Shown here in pieces: positions 44,587 to 54,500 of a DNA stretch of 64,000 bases. A program made the position numbers and the translations under genes. Origin of the DNA: JBGAJN01 sp044224905. Its GTDB lineage: Bacteria > Verrucomicrobiota > Verrucomicrobiia > Limisphaerales > JBGAJN01. The notes beneath the pieces were generated by a model. It was not told where the DNA came from and searched no databases. It saw nothing but the letters and a program-made list of their open reading frames with translations. Location of the stretch: positions 744,001-808,000 of the forward strand of contig JBGAJN010000002.1 in NCBI GenBank assembly GCA_044224905.1, read 5' to 3'. Within the stretch, counting starts at the first letter, position 1, and each line of letters starts with the position of its first letter.

Positions 44587-44957
44587 GATGGCGGACGGTT
44601 GAGGAGCGCTTCGATTTTGCCGAGCAAACGGGGTAGCTCGATGGGCTTGGTGTCGTAATCGTCGCAACCTGCCTCGAGTGTCTTCTCACGATCGCCGGCC
44701 ATCGCATGAGCGGTGAGGGCGATGATCGGGATGGCTTTCGTTTCCGGTTTCGCCTTGATCTGGCGCGTCGCTTCCCAGCCATCGATCACCGGCAGGCTCA
44801 TGTCCATCAAGATGAGGGCAGGGGACTCGGTGCCGGCCATGGCGACGGCTTGCGCTCCGTCGACGGCCATCACGATCTGGTAACCTTTACGTTCGAGTCG
44901 GCGCGAAAGCATGTCGCGGTTCATTTCGTTGTCTTCCACCAAAAGTATTTTTGCCAT
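44583..44957 (-). CDS. Single-domain response regulator (REC)
   Basis: A 124-residue stand-alone receiver of the CheY/DivK kind. LLVEDNEMNRDML has the acidic pair, Asp52 in LILMDMSLP is the phospho-acceptor, IALTAHAM has the Thr, and YDTKPIEL the Lys. With no output domain it likely acts as a phosphate shuttle or sink between the hybrid kinase encoded just upstream and the cyclase protein encoded just downstream. It overlaps the cyclase gene by four bases. Confidence 0.95.
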   Translation of the reverse strand: MAKILLVEDNEMNRDMLSRRLERKGYQIVMAVDGAQAVAMAGTESPALILMDMSLPVIDGWEATRQIKAKPETKAIPIIALTAHAMAGDREKTLEAGCDDYDTKPIELPRLLGKIEALLNRPPS

Positions 44958-44988
44958 GGCTCAACTTTCTCTTTCGCGTCGCCGAGTT

Positions 44989-47280
44989 TCAGACCACCCA
45001 ATCATTTTTTCCGCCGTGCTGACGGATGCTGCGTTGCACCAAATCGCGCACTTCGACCAAGAGGTCGTCGCGAGTGAATGCCTCCTTCTGCAAAATCTTT
45101 TCCACGTAGCCGCTCAGTTGCATGCGGTCCTCCGGCGTCAGTGTCTTGGCGGTGACCACCACGATGGGAATCGCGCGCCACTCGGGACGCTTGTGCAACT
45201 CGGCGACAAAGGCGAAGCCGTCCATGCGTGGCATCATGAGATCGAGCAGGATCAGCTCGGGCTTGTGCTGCGTTAGTTGTTCGAGACCCGCTACGCCGTC
45301 CACGGCCTGCAATGCAGTCCAGCCCTCTTTCTCCAGCATACGCGCCATCAGCGTGCGCGTGGGCTCGTCGTCCTCTACGATCAATACCGTTCGCGGAGCG
45401 GGAATGTTGCGGAACTTTTGCAGCGCGGCGGAGAGTCGGTCGCGATCCACCGGCTTCGTGACGTAATCGGCGGCACCGAGCGCATAGCCGAGATTCTTGT
45501 CGTCCACGATGGTGAGCATGATCACCGGAATGTCCATCGTCTCGGGATCGGCCTTGAGCGAAGTCAGCACGGCCCAGCCGTCCATCCCGGGCATCATCAC
45601 GTCGAGCGTGATGGCGGCGGGGCGGATTTGTTTGGCGAGTTGCAACCCTTCGGGGCCGCCGCCGGCGCACTCGACGTGGAAGCCTTCCTTGTTGAGGAAG
45701 CGTTGCAGCAACTCGCGGGCGGACGGTTCGTCGTCGATGACGAGCACGGTGTTTCCTTCCTTCGGCAGCGAATCGAGATTCGCGGGCGCGCGGCGTTCCG
45801 TTTCTTTCACCAGTTCGCGCACTTCAGCGGGGAGGCGAATGGTGAAGGTCGAGCCTTTGCCAGCTTCGCTCGTGGCGGTGACGTCGCCGCCCATGAGCCG
45901 GCAGAAGTGGCGCGTGATCGCAAGGCCGAGACCGGTGCCGCCGAACTTGCGGATCGTGGAAGCGTCGGCTTGGGAGAACGCTTGGAACAAACGGCCGATC
46001 TGCTCGGTCGTCATGCCGATGCCGGAGTCGCTGACCTTGTAGACAATCCAATCGCCAGCAGGGGAAGCTTCGCGCGCGACCTCGAGGGTCACGGTGCCGT
46101 TCTCGGTGAACTTGCTGGCGTTGCTCAGGAGGTTGAAGAGCGATTGGCGAACCTTCGTGAGATCGGCGCGGACGGTGCCAACATTGTCGGCGCGAATCAC
46201 TTTCAGGCGGTTGTTCTTTTTCTTCACCAACAGCTCGGTCGTGGCGACGACGTCGTCGAGCAGCGTGTTGAGGTCGAACGTTTCGAGATACAACTCCATC
46301 TTGCCGGCTTCGATCTTCGAGAGATCGAGAATGTCGTTGATGAGCGCGAGGAGGTGTTTGCCCGCGGTGTGAATCTTTTTGAGATCCGGAACGAAGGTGG
46401 TTTCGCCGGCGTCCTCGGCCTCTTCCTGCAACATCTCGCTATAGCCGATGATGGCGTTGAGCGGCGTGCGGAGTTCGTGGCTCATGTTCGCGAGGAACTG
46501 GCTCTTCGCCTGCGTGGCGGCCATGGCCTGTTGCTGAGATTGGAGCAATTGCTCGTTGAGGCCCTTGAGTTCCTTGCCGTGCGCTTCGATGCGATCGAGC
46601 ATTTCGTTGAAGCGATCGATGAGGAAACCGATTTCGTCTTCGGTGCGCTTCACGGCGCGGGCGGAGTAATTCTTCTTCTCGGAAACTTCCCGGGCGGTTT
46701 GCGCAAGGTCGAGGATGGGCTGGGAGATCACGCGCTGGAGTTTCGTGGCGATCACAAAGGCCACGAGCAGTGACCCGATGAGAATCACGCCGCCGATGGC
46801 GCCGTAGAAGACGAGCAGTGCGCGGAGCTCGGCCATGTCGAGCCGCAGGTAGACGGTGCCGATCTGGTCGTTGCCGCGGGTGATCGGTTCGAACAGCACG
46901 AGTTCGCCATCCTTGAAGCGGTGGGTTTCGTTTCCGGGCGTCGGCCACGTGACGTTCGTGGGTTGATCGCGCCGGAGGTAGCGCGCGAGGACTTTATTTT
47001 CTTTGACGTAGATCGCGGCCGCAAGGATGTGCGAACGATGCTGCAGCGTGGCCAGTGTTTTGGTGGCGGCCTCGGCATCGTCAAAGTCGATCGCCGAGCT
47101 GGCGTTGGCGCCGATGATCGCGGCGAGCGTGTGGAGTTCGCGGACGGTGCCTTCGCGAAACGCCCAGACGTTGCTCATGCCGATGAGCGTCACGGAGATC
47201 ACGAGCGCCACGCTGCTCGTGAGCATGAGCAGAATCATCAACTTCGACTTGATGGTGCGCTTGCGGAGGGCCGGAATCAT
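44989..47280 (-). CDS. CHASE8-HAMP hybrid sensor histidine kinase with two receiver domains
   Basis: A 763-residue inner membrane sensor. Spans at about 14-36 and 154-178 enclose a periplasmic CHASE8-like domain with the marker ANASSAIDFDDAEAA, as in YfiN. HAMP (about 175-232), coiled coil and HisKA (His268 in ANMSHELRTPLN) follow. The HATPase (SNASKF, DSGIGM, GGTGLGL) is complete. Two C-terminal receivers have acceptors Asp560 (TLDVMMPGMDG) and Asp680 (LLDLMMPRMDG). YfiR is encoded 63 bases upstream; by analogy with the YfiR/YfiN pair it probably binds the CHASE8 domain. Here the output is phosphotransfer instead of diguanylate synthesis. Confidence 0.95.
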   Translation of the reverse strand: MIPALRKRTIKSKLMILLMLTSSVALVISVTLIGMSNVWAFREGTVRELHTLAAIIGANASSAIDFDDAEAATKTLATLQHRSHILAAAIYVKENKVLARYLRRDQPTNVTWPTPGNETHRFKDGELVLFEPITRGNDQIGTVYLRLDMAELRALLVFYGAIGGVILIGSLLVAFVIATKLQRVISQPILDLAQTAREVSEKKNYSARAVKRTEDEIGFLIDRFNEMLDRIEAHGKELKGLNEQLLQSQQQAMAATQAKSQFLANMSHELRTPLNAIIGYSEMLQEEAEDAGETTFVPDLKKIHTAGKHLLALINDILDLSKIEAGKMELYLETFDLNTLLDDVVATTELLVKKKNNRLKVIRADNVGTVRADLTKVRQSLFNLLSNASKFTENGTVTLEVAREASPAGDWIVYKVSDSGIGMTTEQIGRLFQAFSQADASTIRKFGGTGLGLAITRHFCRLMGGDVTATSEAGKGSTFTIRLPAEVRELVKETERRAPANLDSLPKEGNTVLVIDDEPSARELLQRFLNKEGFHVECAGGGPEGLQLAKQIRPAAITLDVMMPGMDGWAVLTSLKADPETMDIPVIMLTIVDDKNLGYALGAADYVTKPVDRDRLSAALQKFRNIPAPRTVLIVEDDEPTRTLMARMLEKEGWTALQAVDGVAGLEQLTQHKPELILLDLMMPRMDGFAFVAELHKRPEWRAIPIVVVTAKTLTPEDRMQLSGYVEKILQKEAFTRDDLLVEVRDLVQRSIRQHGGKNDWVV

Positions 47281-47343
47281 GCGGAGGCAGCTAAGTCACG
47301 GCGGTCGGAGATTGCAAGGCCGACCGTTCTCATTGGTTCGCGG

Positions 47344-47904
47344 CTAGGACTTGACCAGCTTGGCGAGCTTGAGCAGTTCAGAGCTGATCGTCAGGCCTTT
47401 GCTGCGGGCCGCCTCGGGATTGATCTCGAAGCGGACCTTGTTGCGCTCAGAAATGAAATTGATGATGCCGCCGCGTTCGGCGAAGCCGTCGATTTCGCTC
47501 ACGGTGAGAATTTTCGAATCCTTGAGGCTCTCGAGAATCTCCGGGAAACGTTGTTTCTCCGAAGGGCTAATGAACACGATCTGGCACTTCTGCAAATCCT
47601 CGGGCTTCGAAACCGCCTTTACGGTGATCGTGCGGCCTTTGATCTGTTTGCCATTGAGTGGAACCAATGCGGGACCGAACGGGCTTTCGCCGACGACGCC
47701 GATGGTGATCGTTTGAACCGACGCGGGCAGACCTTGTTCCGACCACTGGATGTAGTTGATGAAGTTGTAGAGATACGCGGCCTTGATCTCGTATTCGCGC
47801 GACATGCCGCCGGCAAACGCGGCGCCCGCGGTGGCGAGGAAGAGCAGGGCGGCGGCGAGTGTGGATCTCACGTTCGAAACGTGTTGGAGAGATTTAGAAT
47901 CCAT
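47344..47904 (-). CDS. YfiR family periplasmic protein (DUF4154)
   Basis: A 186-residue exported protein with a signal peptide ending near GAAFAGG. The YfiR fold is shown by EYEIKAAYLYNFINYIQW, ITIGVVGESPFG, CQIVFISPSEK, ILTVSEIDGFAERGGIINFI and RFEINPEAARSKGLTISSELLKLAKLV. In Pseudomonas YfiR represses the CHASE8-HAMP-GGDEF protein YfiN; here the likely partner is the CHASE8 kinase encoded next. Only one Cys is present, so the disulphides that regulate the Pseudomonas protein are missing. It overlaps the preceding gene by 11 bases. Confidence 0.93.
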   Translation of the reverse strand: MDSKSLQHVSNVRSTLAAALLFLATAGAAFAGGMSREYEIKAAYLYNFINYIQWSEQGLPASVQTITIGVVGESPFGPALVPLNGKQIKGRTITVKAVSKPEDLQKCQIVFISPSEKQRFPEILESLKDSKILTVSEIDGFAERGGIINFISERNKVRFEINPEAARSKGLTISSELLKLAKLVKS

Positions 47905-49039
47905 ACGTCCATCCTATGTTGAAGCTCCAGGCCATCCCGAGTTGCGGCCCGGTCAGGTGTTCGTAAACGGGAATGCCGCCTTCAACCGTGAGTCGATTTC
48001 CCTTCAGCACTCCGCGCGGCGCGTAGAGGTTGAAGCCGAAGAGCATGTTGATCCGCTCGCCGGCTTGTAGATTTGGGCTCGCTTCGGCGCTGGTGGGAAC
48101 GGCGCCGTAGGCTGGGTCAGCTCCGGTAATGTTGTCCCAAATTCGACCGTCCAATCGGACATACGGTGCGAACCAATCCGTCACGCCGTAGGCGCCCCAA
48201 GCGGTGAGTTGATATTGATTGCCGAAACGGTAGCCGCTGGAATTGCGACCGAGGCGGACGGTGTTCATGTTCTGCGCGCCCCATGACCAGCGGCCAATGT
48301 CGCCGAGATAGGTGAGGCCCGGAAGGACATCATACGTGCCTGAACCGAGTTGCATCGGATACTCCAGCTTTTGCAATGGGTTGGCGGGATTGCCCAAGCG
48401 ATGATCCTGCTTGTTGATCGAGCCGGTGGGGAAGCTCACGCCGGCATCCAGCACGAGACGGTGGCCGCCTTTCAGAATGTCGCCGATCAACGTGTACATG
48501 CCCATCACATGCAGATCGCCGATGCCGTCGGCGTGTTGGGTGAAGAAAGTGTTCGCCGGTGTCTGGTGCAGCATCGACATCTGTTTGTAGGGCAACATCG
48601 CCATCAGCGTCAGGCGGTTGTCCGGCGCATACATGAAGTCGAACATGTGCTCTTCCATTTCCATCCGCACGTGCGCGACGGTGAAGGCGGGATTGCGAGC
48701 GAAGACTTCGGTGGGCGTGATCTCGCGGCTGCCGTCGCGGATGCCCTCCATCTTCATGAACATGTATTGGTAGCCGAACATGATCTCGCCCTTGGGATGC
48801 ATGTGCGCGCCCAACACGTTCATCTGGATCGTGTCGAGATTGTAGAGTTCCTGCAGACTGAGGTTCGTGAGGTCAACGACCTGATCTTCGTTCGACATCA
48901 TGCCGGACATTCCGCCGATTGAACCGTGATCGGTTGCCTGTGTGGAATCTGCGCAATGAAGAAGGGCCGCGCAGACCAATGGACACAGCGCGCGAAGGCG
49001 TTTTCGATCGGCGTAGAAGGGATTCATGGTGGTGCTCAT
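47894..49039 (-). CDS. Met/His-rich outer-membrane-like protein of copper-associated family
   Basis: A 381-residue exported protein of unknown biochemical role. A signal peptide (LCPLVCAALLHCADS, likely cut after STQA) is followed by a Met-rich segment (GGMSGMMSNED). The body reads as alternating aromatic beta strands ending in WTYGF, typical of an outer membrane beta-barrel. The block HMHPKGEIMFGYQYMFMKMEG (split here as HMHPKGE and GYQYMFMKMEG), EEHMFDFMYAP and LPYKQMSM are loaded with Met and His, which suits Cu(I) binding. Similar proteins are often encoded with copper efflux genes. First gene of the signalling locus; transport, sensing or sequestration are all possible. Confidence 0.78.
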   Translation of the reverse strand: MSTTMNPFYADRKRLRALCPLVCAALLHCADSTQATDHGSIGGMSGMMSNEDQVVDLTNLSLQELYNLDTIQMNVLGAHMHPKGEIMFGYQYMFMKMEGIRDGSREITPTEVFARNPAFTVAHVRMEMEEHMFDFMYAPDNRLTLMAMLPYKQMSMLHQTPANTFFTQHADGIGDLHVMGMYTLIGDILKGGHRLVLDAGVSFPTGSINKQDHRLGNPANPLQKLEYPMQLGSGTYDVLPGLTYLGDIGRWSWGAQNMNTVRLGRNSSGYRFGNQYQLTAWGAYGVTDWFAPYVRLDGRIWDNITGADPAYGAVPTSAEASPNLQAGERINMLFGFNLYAPRGVLKGNRLTVEGGIPVYEHLTGPQLGMAWSFNIGWTYGF

Positions 49040-49088
49040 ATCCTGCGTCCGGCCTTTCAGCTTGCTGTCCTCATCATTCGACCGGAGA

Positions 49089-49119
49089 CGATGCCCTTGT
49101 TAGACGATCGTCAGCATCG
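49089..49119. promoter_or_regulatory. Nested inverted repeats upstream of signalling locus
   Basis: Within the 160-base gap between the outer-membrane-protein gene (start 49039, minus) and parC lies a 10-bp palindrome GACGATCGTC (49103-49112). It is enclosed by CGATGC (49089-49094) and GCATCG (49114-49119). It is 50-80 bases upstream of the first start codon and is a candidate operator. No -35/-10 pair is convincing. The rest of the gap shows nothing I can support. Confidence 0.35.
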
Positions 49120-49199
49120 GGTCGAGTAAAAATGTCGGCTTATTTCCGGGCCAAAGGCTGGGCATTAAAGCCGAAGGGAGAGGCGTTCGCGACGTCCGC

Positions 49200-51335
49200 T
49201 CAAGAAAACTGCAACTGCGTCGTGGTCGCCTCGGCATCCCAGCCGCGCGTGGGCTTGCTGGTGACGGAACTGATGTCCTTGATCGAGAGTTGCCGGCCGC
49301 GGGTGCGCGGGCTTTTCACTTCGACCTCCGACGGCTTGCACGTCTGCTGGTTGATCTTCTGGTGCGGTGCGGGCTTGTAGCGAATGTAAAGTTCCGCGGG
49401 CGTGTCCGGTTCGAAGAACAGCACGCGCGATTTCTCGGGGATGCAGAAATATTCCTTGTTCAGAATCGTTCCGCCGAAAGTAAAGCGTTTGAGGTAGCTC
49501 GCGTCGCGGTCCGTGTAGGCGCACGTGAACACGCGCTCGCGTTCCGGCAAGCCCGCGTAAACGAGGTCCGGACCCACGAAGAATTTCTCCTGCAACTCGA
49601 CGACCTTGTAGTGGCCGTCTTTGAAGACGAGCAGCAACTTGTCGAACTTCGTGCACTCGAGTTTGAATTCCTCGCCGGAAACCTTGTAGCCGATGTAACC
49701 GCTCTCGCGATCGTAGGCGACTTTGAAGGCCTTAAACGCGACTTCCTTCGCGTCCACTTCATCGTAGCGGCTCGACTTGGTCAGGCGCGGATATTGCGGG
49801 CCGTACTTCGCGAGCAACGCTTCGAGGTGACCGATGACGTACTTCGTGAGGTTCTTGAGATTCTTGCGCGTCTCGTTCAGATCCGCCTTTGTCTTCTCCA
49901 TCTCCTCGCGGTGCTTGTTGATGTCGAACAGCGAAATGCGGCGAATGCGAACCTGCAGCAGGCGATCCACGTCTTCAGTGGAAACGTCGCGCACGAGTTC
50001 CTTGCGGAACGGCTTGAAGCCTTCGAACACCGCGGCAATTACGGCCTCGTTCGTTTTGCACTGCTCGATCTTTTTGTAGATGCGCTCTTCGATGAAGATG
50101 CGTTCGAGCGTGCGGAAATGCAGTTCGTCCTGGAGTTGCTTCTCCTTCAACTCCAACTCGCGCTTCAGGATGTCCACCAATTGCTCGGTGTTCTCCCGCA
50201 GCACTTCCGTCACGGTCATTTCGACCGGCCGGTTGTTCTTGATGACGATGATGCGGCTGGCAATGGAGGTCTCGCAATCGGTGAACGCGTAGAGCGCGTC
50301 GATCAACTTCTCCGCGCTGACGCCGGCGGGCGCGCGCACTTCGATCTCCACTTCCTCGGAAGTGAAATCGTTCACGCTCTTCACCTTCAACTTGCCCTTG
50401 CGCGTGGCGTCTTCGATCGACGCGATCAACGATTCCGTGGTGGTCGTCGGCGGGATCTCTTTGATCACCACCGTGGACTCGTCCTTCACCTTGATCTTCG
50501 CGCGCACCTTCACGGTGCCCTTGCCGTCCTGATAATCGCGCGCGTCCATCAGGCCGCCCGTCTGGAAGTCGGGCAGGCACTTGAACGACTGCTTCTTCAG
50601 GATCGCGATCTGTGCTTCGAGCAGCTCGGGGAAGTTGTGCGGCAGGATGCGCGACGACATGCCGACGGCGATGCCTTCGTTGCCGAGCATCAAGGTCAAC
50701 GGCAGCTTGCAAGGGAACGCCACGGGTTCCTTATTACGGCCGTCGTAGCTGGGAACGAACTCGGTGATCGAGTCGTTGAACAGTTCCGTGCGCGCGAGTT
50801 CCGTCAGACGAATCTCGATGTAACGCGATGCGGCGGCGGGATCGCCCGTGAAGATGTTGCCGAAATTTCCCTGGCCTTCGATGAGGTAGCGCTTGTTCGT
50901 CAGCACCACGATCGCGTCGTCGATCGACGCATTGCCGTGCGGATGGAACTTCATCGTGTCGCCGGTGACGTTGGCGACCTTGACGAAGCGGCCGTCGTCG
51001 ATGCGATGGAGCGCCCAGAGAATGCGGCGTTGCACGGGCTTGAGGCCGTCGGCGAGCGCGGGAATGGCGCGGTCACGGATGACGTAGGAAGCGTATTCGA
51101 GGAAGCCGGTGTTCACCCGGCGATGCAACGGAAGCTCAATCTTCCCCGGCGCGAACGGATGATGCGCGATCGTCGGCACTTCCTCGGCGAGGACGTGATT
51201 GCCGCCGTTGGCGTCGCCGTTTCCATTCCCGTTGCCGTTGGCGGCGGGCGCGGGCTTGGCGGCTTCGCCGGTCTTGGCCGCGTCAATCGGCTGATCGGTT
51301 TGCTTCGGCGTGTTCTTTTTCTTCTCTGCGCTCAT
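49200..51335 (-). CDS. parC: Type IIA topoisomerase subunit A (ParC/GyrA-like)
   Basis: DNA cleavage subunit of a type IIA topoisomerase, 711 residues. After a Lys/Ala/Asn-Gly-rich tail (residues 1-55, including NGNGNGNGDANGG) the breakage-reunion domain has LKPVQRRILWAL, KFHPHGNASIDDAIV, GQGNFGN and the catalytic Tyr172 in AAASRYIEIRL. The C-terminal domain (about 520-700) is shorter than in GyrA and has no GyrA box, favouring a ParC-like assignment. The residue matching quinolone-target Ser83 of E. coli GyrA is Ala136. No parE is adjacent. ParC rather than GyrA is likely but not certain. Confidence 0.88.
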   Translation of the reverse strand: MSAEKKKNTPKQTDQPIDAAKTGEAAKPAPAANGNGNGNGDANGGNHVLAEEVPTIAHHPFAPGKIELPLHRRVNTGFLEYASYVIRDRAIPALADGLKPVQRRILWALHRIDDGRFVKVANVTGDTMKFHPHGNASIDDAIVVLTNKRYLIEGQGNFGNIFTGDPAAASRYIEIRLTELARTELFNDSITEFVPSYDGRNKEPVAFPCKLPLTLMLGNEGIAVGMSSRILPHNFPELLEAQIAILKKQSFKCLPDFQTGGLMDARDYQDGKGTVKVRAKIKVKDESTVVIKEIPPTTTTESLIASIEDATRKGKLKVKSVNDFTSEEVEIEVRAPAGVSAEKLIDALYAFTDCETSIASRIIVIKNNRPVEMTVTEVLRENTEQLVDILKRELELKEKQLQDELHFRTLERIFIEERIYKKIEQCKTNEAVIAAVFEGFKPFRKELVRDVSTEDVDRLLQVRIRRISLFDINKHREEMEKTKADLNETRKNLKNLTKYVIGHLEALLAKYGPQYPRLTKSSRYDEVDAKEVAFKAFKVAYDRESGYIGYKVSGEEFKLECTKFDKLLLVFKDGHYKVVELQEKFFVGPDLVYAGLPERERVFTCAYTDRDASYLKRFTFGGTILNKEYFCIPEKSRVLFFEPDTPAELYIRYKPAPHQKINQQTCKPSEVEVKSPRTRGRQLSIKDISSVTSKPTRGWDAEATTTQLQFS

Positions 51336-51572
51336 GTTGCTGGCGTGGGATTAAGCCAGAACGCGCGGGCTGAACGCAAGGGATTGCACGAAGAAAACAG
51401 AGACGGGCAACGAAAGCATTTTCACCCCTCATCTCGCCGCGTTCCAACGTCCAACTGAACAAGTCGCCGCTGCTCCTTCGTCTGGCTGCCCGACAGCATT
51501 ATGCATAACGTCAGCAGAAAACTCTATGGCTTGAAAGGTGGGCGGCGTCTACGATCCGGCAACTCCCGAGAC

Positions 51573-54500
51573 ATGACGAAGATGAAAATGATCCGACTGA
51601 GAAAATCTTTTCTGATGAACGCGCTAACGGCGGCACTTGTGGGGCTGACGTTTTCCGGCGTCGCCGCGTTTGCTGCCGCAAAGGACGAGGTGAAGTTCAA
51701 CCGCGACATTCGCCCGCTCATGTCCGACACGTGCTTCCACTGTCACGGTCCGGACGCCAAGGCACGCAAAGGAAAACTGCGGCTCGACATCCGCGACGAA
51801 GCGCTCAAGCCCGCGAAGTCCGGCGCCATTCCGATTGTCCCCGGCAAGCCGGAGAAATCAGAGATCATCAAACGCATCTTCACCAAGGACGCCGATGATC
51901 TCATGCCGCCGCCGGATGCGCACAAGACGTTTACGTCGGCGCAGAAGGAATTGTTCAAGCGCTGGGTCGCTCAGGGCGCGAAGTATGAGGCGCACTGGTC
52001 CTACACGCCGCTGGTGAAACCGTCCGTGCCCGCCGGCGCGAATGGCATCGACTTCCTCGTCCAGCAACGGCTCAAGGAAATTAAACTCAAGCCGTCGCCC
52101 GAGGCGGATCGCATCACGCTCGCTCGCCGTTTGGCATTCGATCTCACCGGCCTGCCGCCGAAGCCGGAGGACGTGGACGCGTTCGTCGCCGACAAATCTC
52201 CCGACGCGTACGCGAAGCTCGCCGACCGGCTGATCGCGTCGCCGCATTATGGGGAGCGCATGGCGATTGGCTGGCTCGACGTCGTGCGCTTTGCGGACAC
52301 GATCGGTTATCACTCCGATACACCGCGCAATGTCTGGCCGTATCGCGATTACGTGATCCGCGCGTTCAACGACAACAAACCCTTCGACAAGTTCACCATC
52401 GAACAGCTTGCCGGCGATCTTTTGCCGAACAGCGGCCAGGAGCAGAAAGTCGGTTCGGCGTTCAACCGCCTGTTGCTCACCACGGAAGAGGGCGGCGCAC
52501 AGGCGAAGGATTACGAAGCGCGTTATCTCACCGACCGCGTGCGCGCGGTTGGCAGCGTGTGGCTGGGCCAGACGATTGGCTGCTGTCAGTGCCACGATCA
52601 CAAGTTCGACCCGATCACGTCGCGCGACTTCTACTCGATGGGCGCGATCTTCGCGGACATCAAGGAAGGCATCATCGGACGGCGCGAGGACGGGATGATG
52701 GTTCTTTCCGATGAACAGCAGAAGAAGCTGGGCGGCATCGAGACGCGCCTCGCCGCGTTGCAGAAGGAATTCAATCTGCCGCGTCCCGAATTGAAGGCGC
52801 CGCAATCGAAATGGGAAGCCGCCGCGGCGGAAGCAATCGCGAGCGAGGGGCAGTGGACCGTTTTGAAGCCGGCGAAAGCCACCTCGGCGACTGGCAACGT
52901 CAAGCTCACCATCGATAAGGCCAGTGGCGTCATTCAGGCCAAAGTGGACGACAAGCGCAACGCGCGCGGGCAAAACGACGGCACGGACTTTTATCGGGTT
53001 ACCTTGAACTCGCCGCTCAAAGGTGTGACTGGCTTTCGCATTCAGGCGGTGAAGGAGAAGGATTCATCCGTTGGACTCGCGGCGAGCGGTAATTTTGTGC
53101 TGAGCGAATTCACCGTCCATGCTGACAAGAAGCCGGTGAAATTGGTGAATGCGACGGCGACCTTCGAGCAGGCGGGGTTCGCCGCGACGGCGGCGATTGA
53201 CGGCATCGCCGACAAGAAAGACAACGGTTGGGCCGTGCTCGGCGCGACGGGCGCGGATCAGGCGTTGTATGTGGAAACCGCGGAGGACCTCACCGTCGAT
53301 GCCAAGACGCCGGTGGTCTTGATGTTCAAATTCGTGCGCGGCGAAAACCACGAGATTCGCAACCTGCGCATTAGCGCCACCAGCGCGCCGCAGCCCGTCC
53401 GCGCTCCCGCTGCGACGGTGCCACCGAAGGATATCGCGGACATTTTGAAAGTGGCGCCGGCCAAGCGCACCGCCCCGCAAAAGACGAAGCTGGAGCAGCA
53501 GTTCAAGCAGATCGCGCCACAGCTTGCCGGACTACGTGCGAAGCTCGCGAGCGCCGAGAAGGAGAAGAAGGATTTTGAAACCGCCGCGCCGAAGTGCATC
53601 GTTTCGATCATAGCCGAAACCAATCGCACCGTTCGTCTTCTCCCCCGTGGCAACTGGATGGACGACAGCGGTCCGGTGATGCAGGCCGCGTTGCCAGCGT
53701 TCTTGCCGCAACCTGCTCGCACTTCTACCAATGCGCCGACGCGTCTCGATCTTGCGGAGTGGATCGTGTGGCGCGAGAACCCGCTCACCGCGCGCGTCTT
53801 CGTGAACCGCGTTTGGAAACAATTCTTCGGCACCGGCCTCTCGAAGGTGCTCGATGATCTCGGCGCGCAGGGCGAACCGCCCGCGAATCCCGCGTTGCTC
53901 GACTGGCTTGCGGCCGATTTCCGCGACAACGGTTGGGATGTGAAGCGACTCGTCCGCACGATTGTGAACAGCCAGACTTACAAACAGGTTTCCACGGCGA
54001 CAAAGGAGCTAGCGCAGCGCGATCCGTACAATCGCGAACTCGCCCGCCAAAGTCGCTGGCGCCTCGATGCCGAACTCGTCCGCGACAACGCGCTCGCGAT
54101 CTCCGGCCTGCTCGTTCCGAAGATCGGCGGGCCCAGCGTGAAGCCGTATCAGCCCGATGGTTATTGGGAGAACCTCAATTTCCCTGTGCGCACCTACGAC
54201 GCGAGCAAGGGCGAGGAACAGTATCGCCGCGGCCTTTACACGTGGTGGCAGCGCAGCTTCCTGCACCCAAGCATGGTCGCCTTCGACGCGCCTAGCCGCG
54301 AGGAATGCGCCGCCGATCGCAACCGCTCGAACATTCCGCAACAGGCGCTCGTGCTGCTGAACGACCCGAGCTACGTCGAGGCCGCGCGCGCCTTCGCCAC
54401 GCGCATCGTTCGCGAAGGCGGCAATGACGCCGATGCGCGCATCACGTGGGCCTGGCGCCAAGCTGTCGCCCGTGCGCCGCGTGCCGATGAACTCAAGACC

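Noticed and set aside
45277..46773. 498-codon plus-strand frame opposite the hybrid kinase
   Set aside because: Composition typical of an antisense shadow; the kinase strand has all catalytic motifs.
49290..51458. 722-codon open frame antisense to parC
   Set aside because: Arg/His/Val-rich composition with no family pattern; it mirrors the codon bias of a well-supported topoisomerase gene on the other strand.
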